Part shown: positions 11,983-25,021 of the stretch, one piece after another
How positions within the stretch are numbered: position 1 is the stretch's first letter
Layout: each line of letters begins with the position of its first letter
Assembly (NCBI RefSeq): GCF_000003815.2
Contig: NC_049979.1
Coordinates: forward strand, 17,601,117 to 17,665,116
DNA length: 64,000 nucleotides
Direction of reading: 5' to 3'
Origin: Branchiostoma floridae
Taxonomy: Eukaryota > Chordata > Leptocardii > Amphioxiformes > Branchiostomatidae
Position numbers and translations under genes: made by a program
Notes under the pieces: generated by a model
Database searches by the model: none
What the model was told of the DNA's origin: nothing
The model's input: the letters and a program-made list of their open reading frames with translations, nothing else

Positions 11983-14900
11983 AATTCACTTTTCCACGTT
12001 GTGTTTGTGTTTTTAACACGAAAGCACTTAATGTGCCTTACGACATGATAGCTGTCAATGTGCCTCCTTACTAGAAGAATTGTCACACAATAATAGAAAA
12101 TTACATTTTCCGAGCATCATATATGCACATCATTCATTTTGTACAGGATAAAGATGATTCTGAACCCCGACAAGCAGCTGGCTGAAGCACCGTTTCTCTC
12201 CCACCACATTGCCGGCTCAGATGCTTACCCTGTCCGCTTCAGTGGCGACTTTCTCCACGTGCGACCGTCAATGGAAGGTTACAGTGGCTCTACACACAAA
12301 GACCCGGTTCTGGGGCTTTCTCGCCTGACGGAGTCGGTGATTTATCAGTCGGGTCCTTATCACGACCACGGCCACGGCTCTGCTCTTCCATCACCACACA
12401 AGCCTTGTCCCAACGGCTGACAATAACGGCAGAGATAACAACAACAACAAGTGGGAGAAATAAAACGTGACTGTGACAACAACTTAACACAGGGGTGAAA
12501 GTAATGAGAAAACGATAAGGACTACAGCTAGGCATTGCCTAAAGGAAAAGGTTGTGAAGTAGAGAGGAACACAGTTCATGTTTCTTTCTGTTGGCAAGTT
12601 TATTCCAACGGCTATGCCATCATTCATGTTGTAATAAGTTACATTGCTGTAGTAAAAAGTTACACCATGTCTATTTAGAAGTTATGCTCTTGGAGATAAG
12701 AAAGATGTTTCTGTGTGTTGTGATGAAAATTTAAGCCATGTCTCCCAATCAAGCATCCCCAAGACAATGATAAAACAAGCAAACACATGGTCTAGACAGG
12801 TGTGTGCAACAACCAGTATATTTCGTTTTAAGGCGTTTACTGCTGTTTTTGTACGATTAGAATATAGAGAGCCTGCCTCCATGTCATATATTTGAACTAT
12901 GTACATGTATATCCATGTATTTGAGAAGTGTCCGTCAAGCCTGGACACAGGCTAGTTATCTGAGTTTCCCCACGGCCTGTTAAGGATGTGTACGTTACGT
13001 TACGTTACGTGAAGTTTACCGTTCTGTGCTCTCATGCTGTAGGTGACCCCTCCTCTGTCATGTCTTGCCTCGGTTGTGGCGCAGCACGACGGAACAAGTT
13101 TTCCGAGCTGGTGGCATTGCCGATAGTGGGATTCGGCCCAGGGGCCTGTGATATATACTGTACATATTATTTCAGTGACTTCCATGTATTGAAACTTCAT
13201 TTGGTATATGAAACTGTAGCACAACACAACTAACGCTAGGACGTAATAATCTTTTTAAAAATAAAGTGAAGAAAGCTAGACACGAAGTGAGTTTCCACCC
13301 CGCGCGAGAGACTAGAAAAGTAGAGATGAACGTTTCGAAATGTCACAAAAAGGCCTAGGAACTTCTAGCTATTTTCTTACACACTGTCTGTGATTCATCA
13401 CTGTCTTTGTCTTCAATATTGACTCTGTAACTCGCTGGATTACTTCCTTAATGCTATTAGAACTACTGAACCGTCTCCCCTGCATAGGGTACAAGGTACT
13501 TATAGTGTGAAAACTTTAAAAGTCGGTGCTTTCGATAACTGTATATTGTAGGTTGAAATGAGGTATACAGCTGTACTAGTGCCAATGATGGCACTGCTGA
13601 AACGTCAGTAGCGCAACAAGGACTGTAACCAAATGCACTATGTACTCTTTCTCGTAACGACACAACAAGACAAGTTTCCAAGACAGATACATGAGGTGTG
13701 CGCTACACGTAAAAATCATATTTTCTCTTAAGCTGCGATTTTCTTCTTAATTGTTGTTCTGAACAAGATCCGGAATCGCACTGCTTGTTATTATGTGTTT
13801 TTGGAGAGGGAAGGGAGTCGAGGGACATAGGTGCGAAGAGTATCTCGAGTTCCCCTCGTTCTGTACATAAAGTATACTCCGCCACATGTCTATACCACAA
13901 GAATGTAAGAAAAACTGGAACTGACGGAGCACGGCGAAGTAAAACAACTTAGGACAGGGTGGGTAAACCGTGCCTTTTCTGTGTGGTGTCTGCCGGAGAA
14001 GTCTTCATCCATCTTCCGGCTGACAGTGGTGACAGGGCGTCCGGCGGCGTGCTGTAGAACGGCAAAGGTAAGGTCAACACAAACGACCCTACCTGTGGCT
14101 GTCACCTCACAGACGGGAGTGGTAAATACTGAAGTCTGGGGGCCTGCGGGAAAACATGTACACTTCGCAAAACCGTCGATGAAATAGAGATGTTTTAGAG
14201 AGAGGATGAACAGGATTGACAGATTCGACTACGATGTTGATGGCAAACCTTTCTATATTAATAGAAGCTACACAAAATTCACTCATGTAATAGACTTCTT
14301 ATTACGGTCACATTGTGCCCGACCCGTGTCTACAACATCGTCGCTACAGTATCGACGATGTGATCAATAGTTTACATAGATCGTTTCACATAGCTATCAT
14401 CAAGTCAACGCCTTCAGGTCCGCACTGATGATAAAGAGCACATGGAAGATGGCCGGCAAACAGACCACTGTGTCCAGCGAGCCCAGACTTCGCGTGCAGA
14501 GCAATGTTTGCTCCGACAGAATGACTTCCATTTGTCCGTCCCGACACTGTCACCTTGTTTACGTAGTGTCTTTTCATTGTTACGACCCCATCATTCTCCC
14601 CAGGTGCCTTTGTGGAGGCCCCGCCAGGGTGGGAAAATACCGAAAAGATGTTTATGCGCTCCTGCTGCACTTAATGGTCGCCCCTCTGTGTCTGACCGCG
14701 CCAACTTCTACAGCGTTTATGTCCCATTATATCGCATCCATCCACATGTCAACAACATCGCAGGATGATTTCAAGGCTGACTAGGATTTTGAAAGGACTG
14801 CTACTAATTTGACAGCTCTATTTTTTAGTACACGTGATTTGAGAAACAGAAGATTGCATGTTCAGCCAATATAAACAATGAAACCCATGGACTTGGACGG

Positions 14901-15532
14901 GACCTTGCTTGATAAGAGATAGAACAACGACATCAAAATGATTTGAAGAGCAGGTCTGATGATGTGCGCTGGGTTGCTGACCCGGCAGGACACAGGTTCC
15001 TATATGATCCTATATGTGCTGACATGTGCTGGTCTGGCTGCTGATTTACGTTCAAGTTTGACACAATATTAATGCTTCCGTCAGAGAGCACGCTTACACC
15101 TCTGCAACATTTACCACCTGTGTACCACACACTACACATCAATATAAAAAGTATATAGCTGACGGCCTTACCGTTCCCGACTTGCTAAATGCGGTGGGTT
15201 GATTAAGCTTATTCTTGACCTGCTTCTATCATGAAATAGTCATAGTGCACCTAGCCTGGCATCCAAACACCTGATAGCTCACGGGTCTCTTCTGTCCTCT
15301 CCACAGAGTCCCAGGCTATAATACACCGCGGCTTCATTACCCATAGAAGCTTGCTTCATGTTGGCTGAATTTTACACATACATGTAAATGGATATCAGTT
15401 CACGGTCTTCAATGGCTGTCGATGTGAACAAGCTATATATCAAAGCCTTTCTATTATGAATAAATGTCGCAAACTTGAATATTTTAACTAAAATCGCATC
15501 AAGAAGTTGGTGCTTGCTTTCTGGCCTTCTGT

Positions 15533-15714
15533 AAGACCCAGTAGTCTCTACCAGACTCCGGATCGCTGGAAAAATCGTAGAAATGGAACAAATAGAGGAG
15601 TAAGCCGGCCAGAGGAATATAACCGGCCAGGGAACAGCTCGCGATCTCTCTATTTGTTCCATTTCTACGATTTTCCAGCGATCCGGAGTCTCACGGTAGA
15701 GACTAAAGACCCAG
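15533..15714. mobile_element. Foldback (MITE-like) DNA transposon with 9-bp target duplication
   Basis: The element at 15,542-15,705 (164 bp) is almost entirely an inverted repeat. Its left arm, starting TAGTCTCTACC, is matched over about 60 bp by the reverse complement of the right arm. The two arms differ only by a 3-base and a 1-base indel and a few end mismatches. The spacer of about 45 bp contains two GCCGGCC/CCGGCC blocks. It is flanked on both sides by AAGACCCAG (15,533-15,541 and 15,706-15,714), a perfect 9-bp direct repeat best read as a target-site duplication. It encodes nothing, so it is a non-autonomous element. Nine-base duplications are typical of Mutator-like elements and eight-base ones of hAT, so the superfamily is only a suggestion. 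The intact duplication and close arm match suggest a fairly recent insertion. Confidence 0.88.
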
Positions 15715-17626
15715 TGTGTGAGAGTCACTTAGATACATGAATAACATGTTCCTATACGAGTCTTGATGTTTATAAGTCGTCGGACTTTGCCCATTGAACA
15801 GAACTCTTTTTGTGTGTGTGTCTATAGTACTGCATTATTTCATGTTAGTATCGTGGCCTCGCCTTATCCTGTACACAAACTTAGTTGGACTAGATAAACT
15901 GGAAAGTAGTTCTTAATAGAACCGCCAGGAGCCGCACATGTCTAACCTACATGTGTAACGTTAAATAGCTTTTCGCAAAGAATTACAAAAATCATCTGCG
16001 CCACCCCATCTCCAGATTATCATAGACAAAAGTTTCTTTCATTGAGATTATGAACGTTTTTTTTTTTTTCATTTGTATAGAGAGCATAGCTGTCGCCAGG
16101 TGTTCTGAATCAGCAACGTGGACAAATATGTCAATAGGTTCCGTAAGGGAAACCCACCACGAAGATATTAATGGTGCTGTAACTTTAACTGTCAACACAA
16201 TCTACCTTGTTAACTCGTTAGTCCAGCATGCTACGGTGCGTTAATCCACCACTTTTCTCACAATCAATATCAGCAAATCAGATCACTATATATGCCCTTT
16301 TCTGATACAAGAAACGCTTTCTCTTTGTTGGCCTTTGTTCTTGAGTTGGAGAGTACATTAAGGCCGAGGTCTCCGGAAGGAGCCGATTTGTTCGGACAAA
16401 TATTTGAGGTCTGCTCCCGCGTGTAACAGGCATGAGACAGACACTTCCGGCGGAACGATTTTTGCACAGGTTATCTTTACTATCTCATAGGGTTTAGGCC
16501 ACAAAAGGCAAATCTTATGGTTGACATCCTCTGCAGATAGCAAATCTAGAGACAGCGCGAAAAGAAACAAGGCGCACAGGATTCGAAATTGTCCTTTTTT
16601 AAACTATCTTGTCACGTGGGTGAGTACGGAACCCTCTTAAGTTATCTTTGCCCCCAATCAACCAGTTTGTCTTGAGACGGCCTGGATTAAACGCTGTGAT
16701 TTCTTTCTTTGATAGCCCTTGAAGAAATTGAAAAGCTGGTGAAGTTGTATGAGGCCTTCTAGCATGTATCGTTGGAACTGCAACCGTTTGTTGGAAACTG
16801 GACTTGGGAAACATATTGCACGAGGATGACAATCCAAGAAAGTCAAACGTCCCGTAAAACTGAAGCCGCCAGGAATCAGAACCTGATGCCGGGGGATGTT
16901 TAATTGATTGTTTTGATAATCAATTGCGCCTTGACTGTATCCACCAGAGCAAAAGCTCAAAGATGCACTGTGCAGTCAAAACGTTTAGTACACAAGTAGT
17001 TTATAGACCAAGGAGGAGTGCTCAAAGTTTGGTATCCGCTAAGTCCGTCCTCCAGCTACATTTTGGCACATGGGGCACCGAAAAACATCCCACCAAACTG
17101 CCTGAATTCAGCTTTAATTTTGTATACAATCTGTTGCAAAGATCCATACATGCTTACATTGATATTACTTATGTGATATCAGATTTTTATCTGTTCTTCA
17201 TTCATCTTTGATTTGATTTGATTATTAAAACTGCAAATTGACCATTAAATAGTATTGCTAAAAAAAAACACCTCCAGTTTAACATTTTACAGATCCAAGC
17301 AACCGATAAATGATGCCAATAAGGGAGAAAAATCTAAGTGCACTAAATACCTATACTATAGATAATGAGAACTAATGTAACTTGATATTTACCACTTGTA
17401 AGCAAGGAGTCATCAGTTGATTAAACAGAGGTATACTAAAATATCTTAAATGAGAAATTGATATCATGTTTCTGTCTCACAAAATAACATTTCACACTCA
17501 ATGAGGTTTCACATAGCTAGAAGTTTTCTCTAAAGCCTGATACTAATTATAAGCATTTGGTCAAGCGATCATAGTCACAGTAAGACATGACTTCATAATG
17601 CAAATGCAGAGGATGATGCCCACTTT
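15715..17626. other. Intergenic DNA downstream of DHRS7-like gene
   Basis: AT-rich DNA with a T homopolymer near 16,055-16,070 and no supportable gene. Frames at 16,270-16,960 lack domains. The 3' untranslated region of the minus-strand DHRS7-like gene must lie in the right-hand part. I found no clear AATAAA on the minus strand close to the stop. Confidence 0.5.
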
Positions 17627-20600
17627 TCACTGTGTTTTCTTCATAACGCGTTTGGCCATAGTCTTCAATAACCTGGAAGGTAAACAGCAGGCTGTGGTTA
17701 TTTTTCAGCAGTAGGTACTATAGTACTATCACAAGTCATAATTGATACACACATGCGGCAGAGACAAATTCAGTGCATTCAAATTTTCTCTCATTCACTT
17801 CAAAGAGAAGAAATCTTTACCTGTTTAAATCTGTTGTTTCCTACCAATTCTAAGTTTATCATCACTCATAACCCCAGATAAGTTCAACATCAACCAAACT
17901 GGCTTCTATTACTTGATAGTTTCCTTTTAAGATTTTCATGTTTGTTAAATTGCTCGGGTGATTGGCTATAAAATGTTTCCTGTGTCTGAACACAAAAAGT
18001 TTGCAAACTTGATTTTGGACGCCATGTCACCGCACACACATCGTCAATTGCATGACACATATGGTACCTTTGTTAATGGTAATAAATGGGCATTCCAATG
18101 ATGCAAAATATGAAACAAGTGATAAGATAATTACAAAGATATGGATAACCAAATTTAAGTTTACAAACTTTTGGTGTTGGTTGTTCGCCCTCGTCAAAAT
18201 CATCACACTTGTATCTAGAATATAGTGTCTAATCGCAAGGCCTCCCCACACATGCACAGGTAACGAAAAATCAGGAGAAATTTATCCAACAACCCTAAAA
18301 CAACAGCTCAGGAGACCATATCATAATCTACATGCCAGACAAAAGAACCTAAAACAGTAGTACAAAGTTGGGTACCTGTTTTTCATGAAAGGTAGATATG
18401 TATACATGTATGTGAAAGTCAGGTGTGGGTTTTTGGCTATCCAGATCTCGTCCAGTCGGTTAGCCATCCCCACCGTGAACAGCCTGGCACAGCGGGACAC
18501 TGCCATGTCGTCTACATGGACAGGATCCAACTTTGGATCAATGTTGAGTGACTGGAACACAAGATTTGTACAATAATGAATGTTAGGCATCCAGGCAAAC
18601 AATACTTGGTAAAGCAGAATGAGTGAAATCTGGATGGCAAATAGAAGATGAGACATTTGAAGTGATATCCTTTCCATATTTCAATACTACTCATACACAA
18701 TATACAAATGTCTCCATTTTAATAAGTTTTTAATTACTGATTTATTCTGTAACAATATTTGTAATCAGAATCATTAACTGAATCATGTTTTTTTTTTCTT
18801 TCATATATAATAAGATGAATTGGAATTTCATTTGTACACAATTTTCATTTACCAGTATGTGAGATCCTCTGGGCCGCAATCAGATACATGTACCTGTATC
18901 AGTGTATGATTTAAGACAGCAAATTGAAATCAAATCAACAATCTTTTTAAGTTCCTTGGTGGCATGAGTTGAGTTGGTGAGATGAAGTAAACTGTTCACC
19001 TTGCTTGGTTCTCCCACCATGGCATTCTGGACAATATTAGACTCCACTGGACCAGGGCATGCTATCAGGATATTGATGTCATAGGAGTGGAGCTCAGCCC
19101 TCAATGCCCCAAACATGCCCTGTTGCAAAAAGGGATATTGTTATTAGAACATACTGAATACAAGTTGCCCTGTCTTGTCATGCATTTTATTGCTATGGGG
19201 AAAACCGATACCAAAAACTGGCAAATAGGCAGTAAGGGCACATTTGAGGGTCTAGCTTATTTGATTTTGTGGTCCCAAAATGATACATGGAAAACAAAAT
19301 TGCTCTATATAGAGTACAAACAATTGTGTTATGTTTTCCAAACCCTATAGAGAATGTGAAATATACTGTCACTTTTGGCTTGCATATCTTTTTTTTTCCT
19401 TCTCCTTTGACTGCCATCAAGTTGGGTAATATCTAAATAAACTTCCCATCTTCCCAATACTTACATGGAGAGCAAACTTACTCCCGCTGTATGCAGACTG
19501 ACGAGGGGTGGGGATTTTGCCTGACAGGCTGCTGGTCACCACAATCTGCCCCTCCCCCCTCTCCATCATGTGCGGGAGGACTGCCTTGGTCAGAGACACC
19601 TGCCCAACAACATCCACCTCAAAGATGAACCTGTCACCGTCCAGGCTTGTCTCCCAGAACACAGAGCGCTGAGTACGACCACTGTTGTTTACAAGGATGT
19701 CAACCTGAGAAATAACAAATAGGCCATAAAGAGGACACCCAAGCCTTGCTGTCAGCAAATACATGTAATCACTGAAATCACTGCAAACCAGAACATTGTT
19801 ACTAGGTCATCAATAGCTAGTCACATTGTATGGGTTTTATCATCCATGTGTCTGGGAAAGCTTGTTGGTTTTCTCTATACTTGCTGGTGGATCATTAAAA
19901 ACTGCTTACTCTGCCAAAGTGAGCAAGAACACGCTCCACACATCCAGCATGGGTGTCATAGGCAACAGAGTCCAGAGGCACCACCATCACATCATTATCA
20001 GGAACTTTTCCTGCCTCTTTTATATAAAACACAAGAAAAAATGTTAGTCACAATTCAATACATTCATATACACTAGCCTCATGGGTACCACCATTGTTTA
20101 TTTAGCTTTCAAGTCATTCCTAAATAGCCACATCACAGAGCAGATTTAAAAACTCAGAGAAACTGCTGGTGGTACTCAGACTCTTATCAGTCATAACAAC
20201 TCATTCATAAACCAGTCAGGCCATTCAAATTTAACACAAAGACTATTATGTCATTTTAAATAGGGGCAAAAAATGTATTCATCAAGTTACTCTACAAAGA
20301 CAAGCAGAAGCTGTAGACATTTTCTGCATCAAGAAAAGGTTATAAGATATTTATGCAGTAGTAGCATCTCACCCACACATCTTTGTTTAACTCTCCTTAG
20401 CTCCCCTTCCCTCCTGGCGGACAGCACCAGTTTGGCCCCCACCCTGCTCAGCTCCACAGCCAGGGCCTCTCCTATCCCGCTGGATGCACCTGTGATCCAC
20501 ACAACCTTACCTGCCAGCTGCGCTGGAGCCAAGATAGAGTGTTGGGAATGGTGAATGGCATAGGGGAACGATGATCAGGTTTAGAATACTTTGAAACTCA

Positions 20601-21467
20601 GAATTTGAGTTCATGAAAATTTCATAATTCAATCTTTGAATATGTATTTGAATGTTAATGTTACATTATTATGATACAAGAAAATCAAGCATGCTATCTT
20701 TACATCAGACGATCCTTTTTTACTTAAACATTTACTTAAACATTTAGACATGCTATTTCTATCATAGTTTGTTATTATCATATTTTGCATTTGACATGTT
20801 ACGGACTAACAAAAAACTTCTTGCTTAAGTCATCCAAGCCATTTATCTATGGATATAGTATGTTGGACAACTTATTTCCCACTACATATGTAAGAGAAGT
20901 ATCGTATATTTACCTTATTGGGAGGCAAACATATTGTTTTTTTCTCTTATCTTCTCCATGAAAATAAAACCAAACTGCTGTCACCATGGTTGCAAGTAGC
21001 AGAAACCCTGTGGTGTTTGATTAGGCTATGTATGGAATGGCTTAGGACAGAATCAGAGGGGCAGGTCACCATGTTTAACGTTATGAATGTGTTTGGGATT
21101 GAGAATAAACAGAGAAGTACTTTGCTACATCATGTGAAGGTAAACATAATGAATTAGCCTGCAAATGTTACCTTTCATTTAACGTTATCTTTCTTTGTGA
21201 AATCATATACAACTCTGCATATATAATGTTACCACTGTTTTGCTTTGTTTGCGATTAGCCTTTGGGAATGATCTTGGAATAAAGTTATCATTGTTATATA
21301 GGTAGTAAATTGAGAGCTCAGAACAGCAGTTCTAAAGCAATTGCCTTACTTGGACTCTCTCCGAATCTTTCACACCACATAAGACTGAGGTCTCCATCCG
21401 ACATGCGCAGACGCAACAGTTGTACCAACAGAACCACTAGGATCCCATATACGATCAAGTCCAGCAT
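17627..21467 (-). CDS. DHRS7: DHRS7-like short-chain dehydrogenase/reductase, complete, 7 exons
   Basis: Minus-strand exons: 21,467-21,350; 20,522-20,373; 20,016-19,910; 19,704-19,465; 19,119-19,000; 18,551-18,376; 17,672-17,627. All junctions are GT-AG and phases close to give 318 residues (human DHRS7 has about 339). A hydrophobic N-terminal anchor (about residues 3-18) is followed by [12 protein letters not shown], matching the DHRS7 membrane-proximal region. The Rossmann cofactor motif TGASSGIG is at 50-57, NNSG at 131-134, catalytic Ser184, and the YSGSK active site gives Tyr197 and Lys201. [10 protein letters not shown] follows in exon 5. The family comprises NADP(H)-dependent oxidoreductases anchored in the endoplasmic reticulum that act on steroids and retinoids; the substrate here is unknown. 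An in-frame ATG 51 bases upstream (21,518) has a weaker context than the chosen one (A at -3). The gene points away from the CNG genes. Confidence 0.94.
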
Positions 21468-21889
21468 GGTTAGTGTCTTAGTGATCTGAAATAAGACATA
21501 TTCCAACCACTCAGTCATTAGACCACCTGTCTGGTCGTACTAAAGTGCACTGTATCCGACTGCCATTTTATGATGTCGACAAAATCCTTATGAAGTTTAA
21601 CTTAGTACAACAAATCTTTACAATTATGCACGACAGTACATAGATCCGATTGTTTCGTCTCGTGGTCAAGCACCTAACGTCTACGACAAGGACAACCTCT
21701 TCCAACCTCTCTAAGGACCACCTCACCTTTCAAAGATCAAACTTCGACTTAGGACTCCCAATGTCTTAGGTCAAGGGTCAAATGTCCTTGGTAAGAATCT
21801 ACCATTTCTCTTGTAGGTGTGTTTTGGCTTACTCAAAACTTTGTCAAATTGATATAACGTTACCGTCACAGCAAAATATTATAAAGAGA

Positions 21890-22640
21890 TATCGTTATGA
21901 GTGAACATTTTATGGGAAATAACGTTACCGGTATTAGAAAAATTCTTTATCGATTACGCAAATCAAGTCCTTATTTGCATCTTTAATTTTGCACATCCCA
22001 GCTGGCTAATTCAACGTCTTTGTTTTGTTTTTACCTCCATGTCCAAAACTGTGGTAACGTTATCCGTCCTTCCTTTCTACAGCTATCCAGATTTTGATAA
22101 AAATCTCTCTTGCAGTTGCCAAACTAAGTGCTGTACGTGGGGGCGACTATGACGTTACCATTCAATTTTGTCCTTACACCACATTAAGATCCAGGATCGC
22201 GTCACTTTCGCATTAATTATGCAAATATCGGTTCATTTGCATTATTGGTGTATCTGTCAATGTTCCACTTGCCATGACTTACATATACAAACATTATAAG
22301 AATACTTGGGCTATAGAATTCCCTCGTCAATTAAGCAAATTAAGTCCAAATTTACATATTTATCTCTGCACCACATGTACACCTTCTTTGTAATCTAGTG
22401 ATAGCAAAACATTAGTCGACATTTAGATGTTGTCACTATTTCAGTAGCTAGTTATTGTAACGTTACTTATTACCTTTACCAAGAAGATTATGTTTTCGGT
22501 GCGTTTGTCTGTGCGTCTGTCTGTGAACAACATAGCTCCAGAATCCTTTGAGGGATCCGGTGATATTTGATAGGTTGGTAGTAGTGGTAGGTAGAGGAAA
22601 CGGGAAAACGATATAAATCTAAAGGACCCCATGGAGACTT
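21890..22640. repeat. Degenerate interspersed repeat with three octamer-dyad cores
   Basis: Three cores of the form ATGCAAAT, 8-9 bases, ATTTGCAT occur at 21,956-21,980, 22,219-22,242 and 22,333-22,357. The surrounding DNA is related between copies (TCCTTATTTGCAT, TCCAAATTTACAT). At 22,470-22,640 follows a segment with TTACCTTTACCAAGAAG, then TCTGTCTGTG repeats, then GATATTTGATAG. The same head reappears near 39,620, 49,331 and, inverted, at 57,597. It looks like an old interspersed repeat family, with no coding capacity visible. Confidence 0.65.
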
Positions 22641-22739
22641 TCTATGGTACTGCAGTGGAACTTACTTTTTTGACATCTTGTCTTATGGACATGGTCCAAT
22701 GTAACCTTAGGGATCACATGCAGAATATCATTCAAGTTA

Positions 22740-23115
22740 TAATCAAATAAATACAATATATCTATTTGATTCATAAACTATGGAATCGAAAGATAAATTA
22801 CAAGTCATAATCAAATTAATCATAGATGGCGAATGAACTAATATAGATAATTTGATTGATATATCAATGAATTGATAAGTATATTCGTAGATAAGTTAGT
22901 AAAAAAAGTTAGTAGATAGATTATTGAATAGATAAATTAATGAATTGATACATTGTTTATCAATGTAGATTAGTAGATTGATAACTCATTAATAAACAAA
23001 AATGAGCTATTGCTTACTCAATTCAATGAAATTCAAGTTGTCATAGATTAAGTTATTGATTTAGTCCTGAATTCAAAAGTTAATTAATCATTTCAATACT
23101 TCAATATTGATAGAT
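22740..23115. repeat. AT-rich low-complexity DNA
   Basis: Degenerate repeats of ATAGATTGAT and TGAATTGATA-type units make the stretch nearly free of G and C runs. There is no coding potential. It probably derives from a decayed tandem repeat. Confidence 0.7.
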
Positions 23116-24171
23116 AAAGTAGCCACTAGAGTGGAATGGAGTGAAACGATTAAAAAAAACAAGAAATTTCCCTCCTATGGAGTAACATATGAACAAATAA
23201 CTTAAGTAGAAGTCATTTTCACCCCGGAGACAGTGATAGCGTCAGCCACATGGAGTCCGGCAAGGCGACCGTTAAATCATCATCATCATAACATTCGCCG
23301 GCTGTACTATATTAAAGGTTTATTTTTCAGACAACTCCAATATTCATCCAGTCCAGGTGGTGTGCACAGATAAGATGGACTACGAGCTATACTCCCCTGA
23401 CACTGCACTATCCTAGGCTCTGGGAAATGTAGTTTCATTCCAGAATGTAGGCAGAGCCTTTTCCATTGTTCCCGATTTACTACGAGAGTCATCCAAGAAC
23501 CCTGCTTTTAATAGCATTGTTTGGGTACCGCATGGGTAAATCAATGTCGGCTGGAGGGCACTGGCTCCGTGGCTCTGACAAACGTTCTCATAACATAGCC
23601 ATGGCCACTGCCAATAACATGATCCCAGTCACAACATCATTGTCTCCAAAGATTAGTAGAGAAGTATATACAAATAGCAGTTGACTCTACTTATGTTTCC
23701 AGGTCGATCACCCATACGACATGAAATTCCCGAATCTCTATCTGTACGTCTGTTATAAGGTAGTACTACAAAATAGCAGCTTCATAGGTCCATGTCCAGA
23801 TGTAATATCGAAGCTATATAGCGCTAATAAGACAGGAAAGCATCGGTCACTTTTACCTAGTACTTACTTTTAAACGTTTGAAACGTAACGTTATTTCTCC
23901 ACGCATTTATGTGTGGCGTCAACCCTTAAATCAAATCTGTTGATTTAGCATTAGCATTTAGATACCCCAACGTCCAAATAAACGCTTTAGTAATGTTAAA
24001 AGTGACAGATCATTTTGGCGGAAACTGCCCTGATTTGACTGACGCCACATTGTCATATCTCATGTGTCGGATGAACAACCTGCATTTGGTAGATATCTTC
24101 TGCTGTCTGCGTGAAGCTATCTAGTGTGTCCAATGCAAGTTGTGTAGCCTACGAATATTACCTTCCAATAC

Positions 24172-24480
24172 TCAAAGGAAATATCTAAGTTTCAAGGCCC
24201 GTGAATCAATCATGTAAGGGTCCAATACCAATTTACTCAAGTAGGCTTTGTAGCAGCTCAAGTCTTTTATTTTATCTGTGAAAGTAACGTTAACAGGTAG
24301 TTGTGACGTCAGAAACCCATCCCAGTAGTAAAGGAAAATAGTTATATCAACAGTCAGCGTTCCGACAAATATACACAAAAATGATACCACTGGAGTCTCC
24401 TTTTCTTCAGACATAGCAGTACCAAGATGAATATTTCTCATTGAACAATATTCTGGAAGGACGAGGATTTCAAAAACCAT
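24172..24480 (-). other. Unassigned reading frame with one hydrophobic segment (doubtful exon)
   Basis: A 102-codon minus-strand frame begins with ATG and contains a run of about 20 hydrophobic residues (VVSFLCIFVGTLTVDI onward) ending in aromatic residues. A possible N-glycosylation site (NVT) follows. The pattern resembles the first helix of a membrane protein, and GC-richer DNA lies just upstream as in a promoter. I do not recognise the family and find no further exons to the left. It may be a first exon, a gene fragment or chance. Confidence 0.2.
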
Positions 24481-25021
24481 CTGTCATCGAGATTGAGAAT
24501 CCCGTGTAGTAGGCCCTCGGCTGGCGTGGTGAGAGGTTCGGCCCGGTCACAAGTCCTCATGACCTGCGCACATATGACACGAGGACACCAGATAACTCGT
24601 GTTCGGTGAACTGCGCAAACGCACTGAACAGGGCTGTTAATGGATCATACTCCACTCTAGAGCTATTTGTCTTCATTTTCCGCGCGAGAATGAATCTCGA
24701 CAGGTGGTTTTCCTCGGGTCCTATGGCTGTCTGAAGTAGCCAGCGTCATACCGTGGTGCGTGGGTGTTTTGATGCTAACATCGTTTACTTTCGTGGGAAA
24801 AATCTTTGAGCTGATTCTCTTCCTTAAACATTCTATCTGCCTCTGTAAAATAAGCCGCCATCTCCGATCCACGTACATCCCGTTACACTTGAACGGTCGA
24901 CGCTAACAACATCACTGTGTCAGGAGCATCCTGTTTTCCTGAAGAACTCTGTCTGCACCATTTACCTGGGTTGCAGTGACTCTACCTGGTCACAAGATGC
25001 TTATGAGGTCCTTTTGGAAAG

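Larger units (their letters stand above)
9566..15531. other. Intergenic DNA between the tandem duplication and the foldback element
   Basis: No gene can be supported. Short GC-richer islands occur at about 11,240-11,700, 12,150-12,540, 13,950-14,180 and 14,400-14,770. Both strands are open in several of them, as is common in conserved non-coding DNA. None shows a known domain or a phase-consistent chain of exons. A tetranucleotide-like tract lies at 10,955-11,075 and an (AT)n/(GT)n microsatellite at 11,900-11,982. A TACGT unit is repeated four times at 12,991-13,010. Confidence 0.55.
21468..24996. other. Intergenic DNA 5' of DHRS7-like gene
   Basis: It holds the DHRS7-like promoter region, an octamer-dyad repeat array (21,890-22,640) and AT-rich low-complexity DNA (22,740-23,115). 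There is also an unassigned minus-strand reading frame at 24,172-24,480. From 23,115 to 24,170 I see nothing beyond a short ATC run near 23,280. TAACGTTA occurs at least six times between 21,850 and 24,290. Confidence 0.5.

Noticed and set aside
12139-12540. Open frames on both strands, one with a hydrophobic stretch and a splice-like TTATTGTCAG
   Set aside because: The strand cannot be decided, and neither product resembles a family or joins another exon in phase.
10955-13010. CRISPR-like or satellite array
   Set aside because: The repeats are simple 2-5 base microsatellites without spacers.
14386-14784. Three overlapping open frames around 94-118 codons
   Set aside because: Mutual shadows in a GC-richer island, with no domain and no exon chain.
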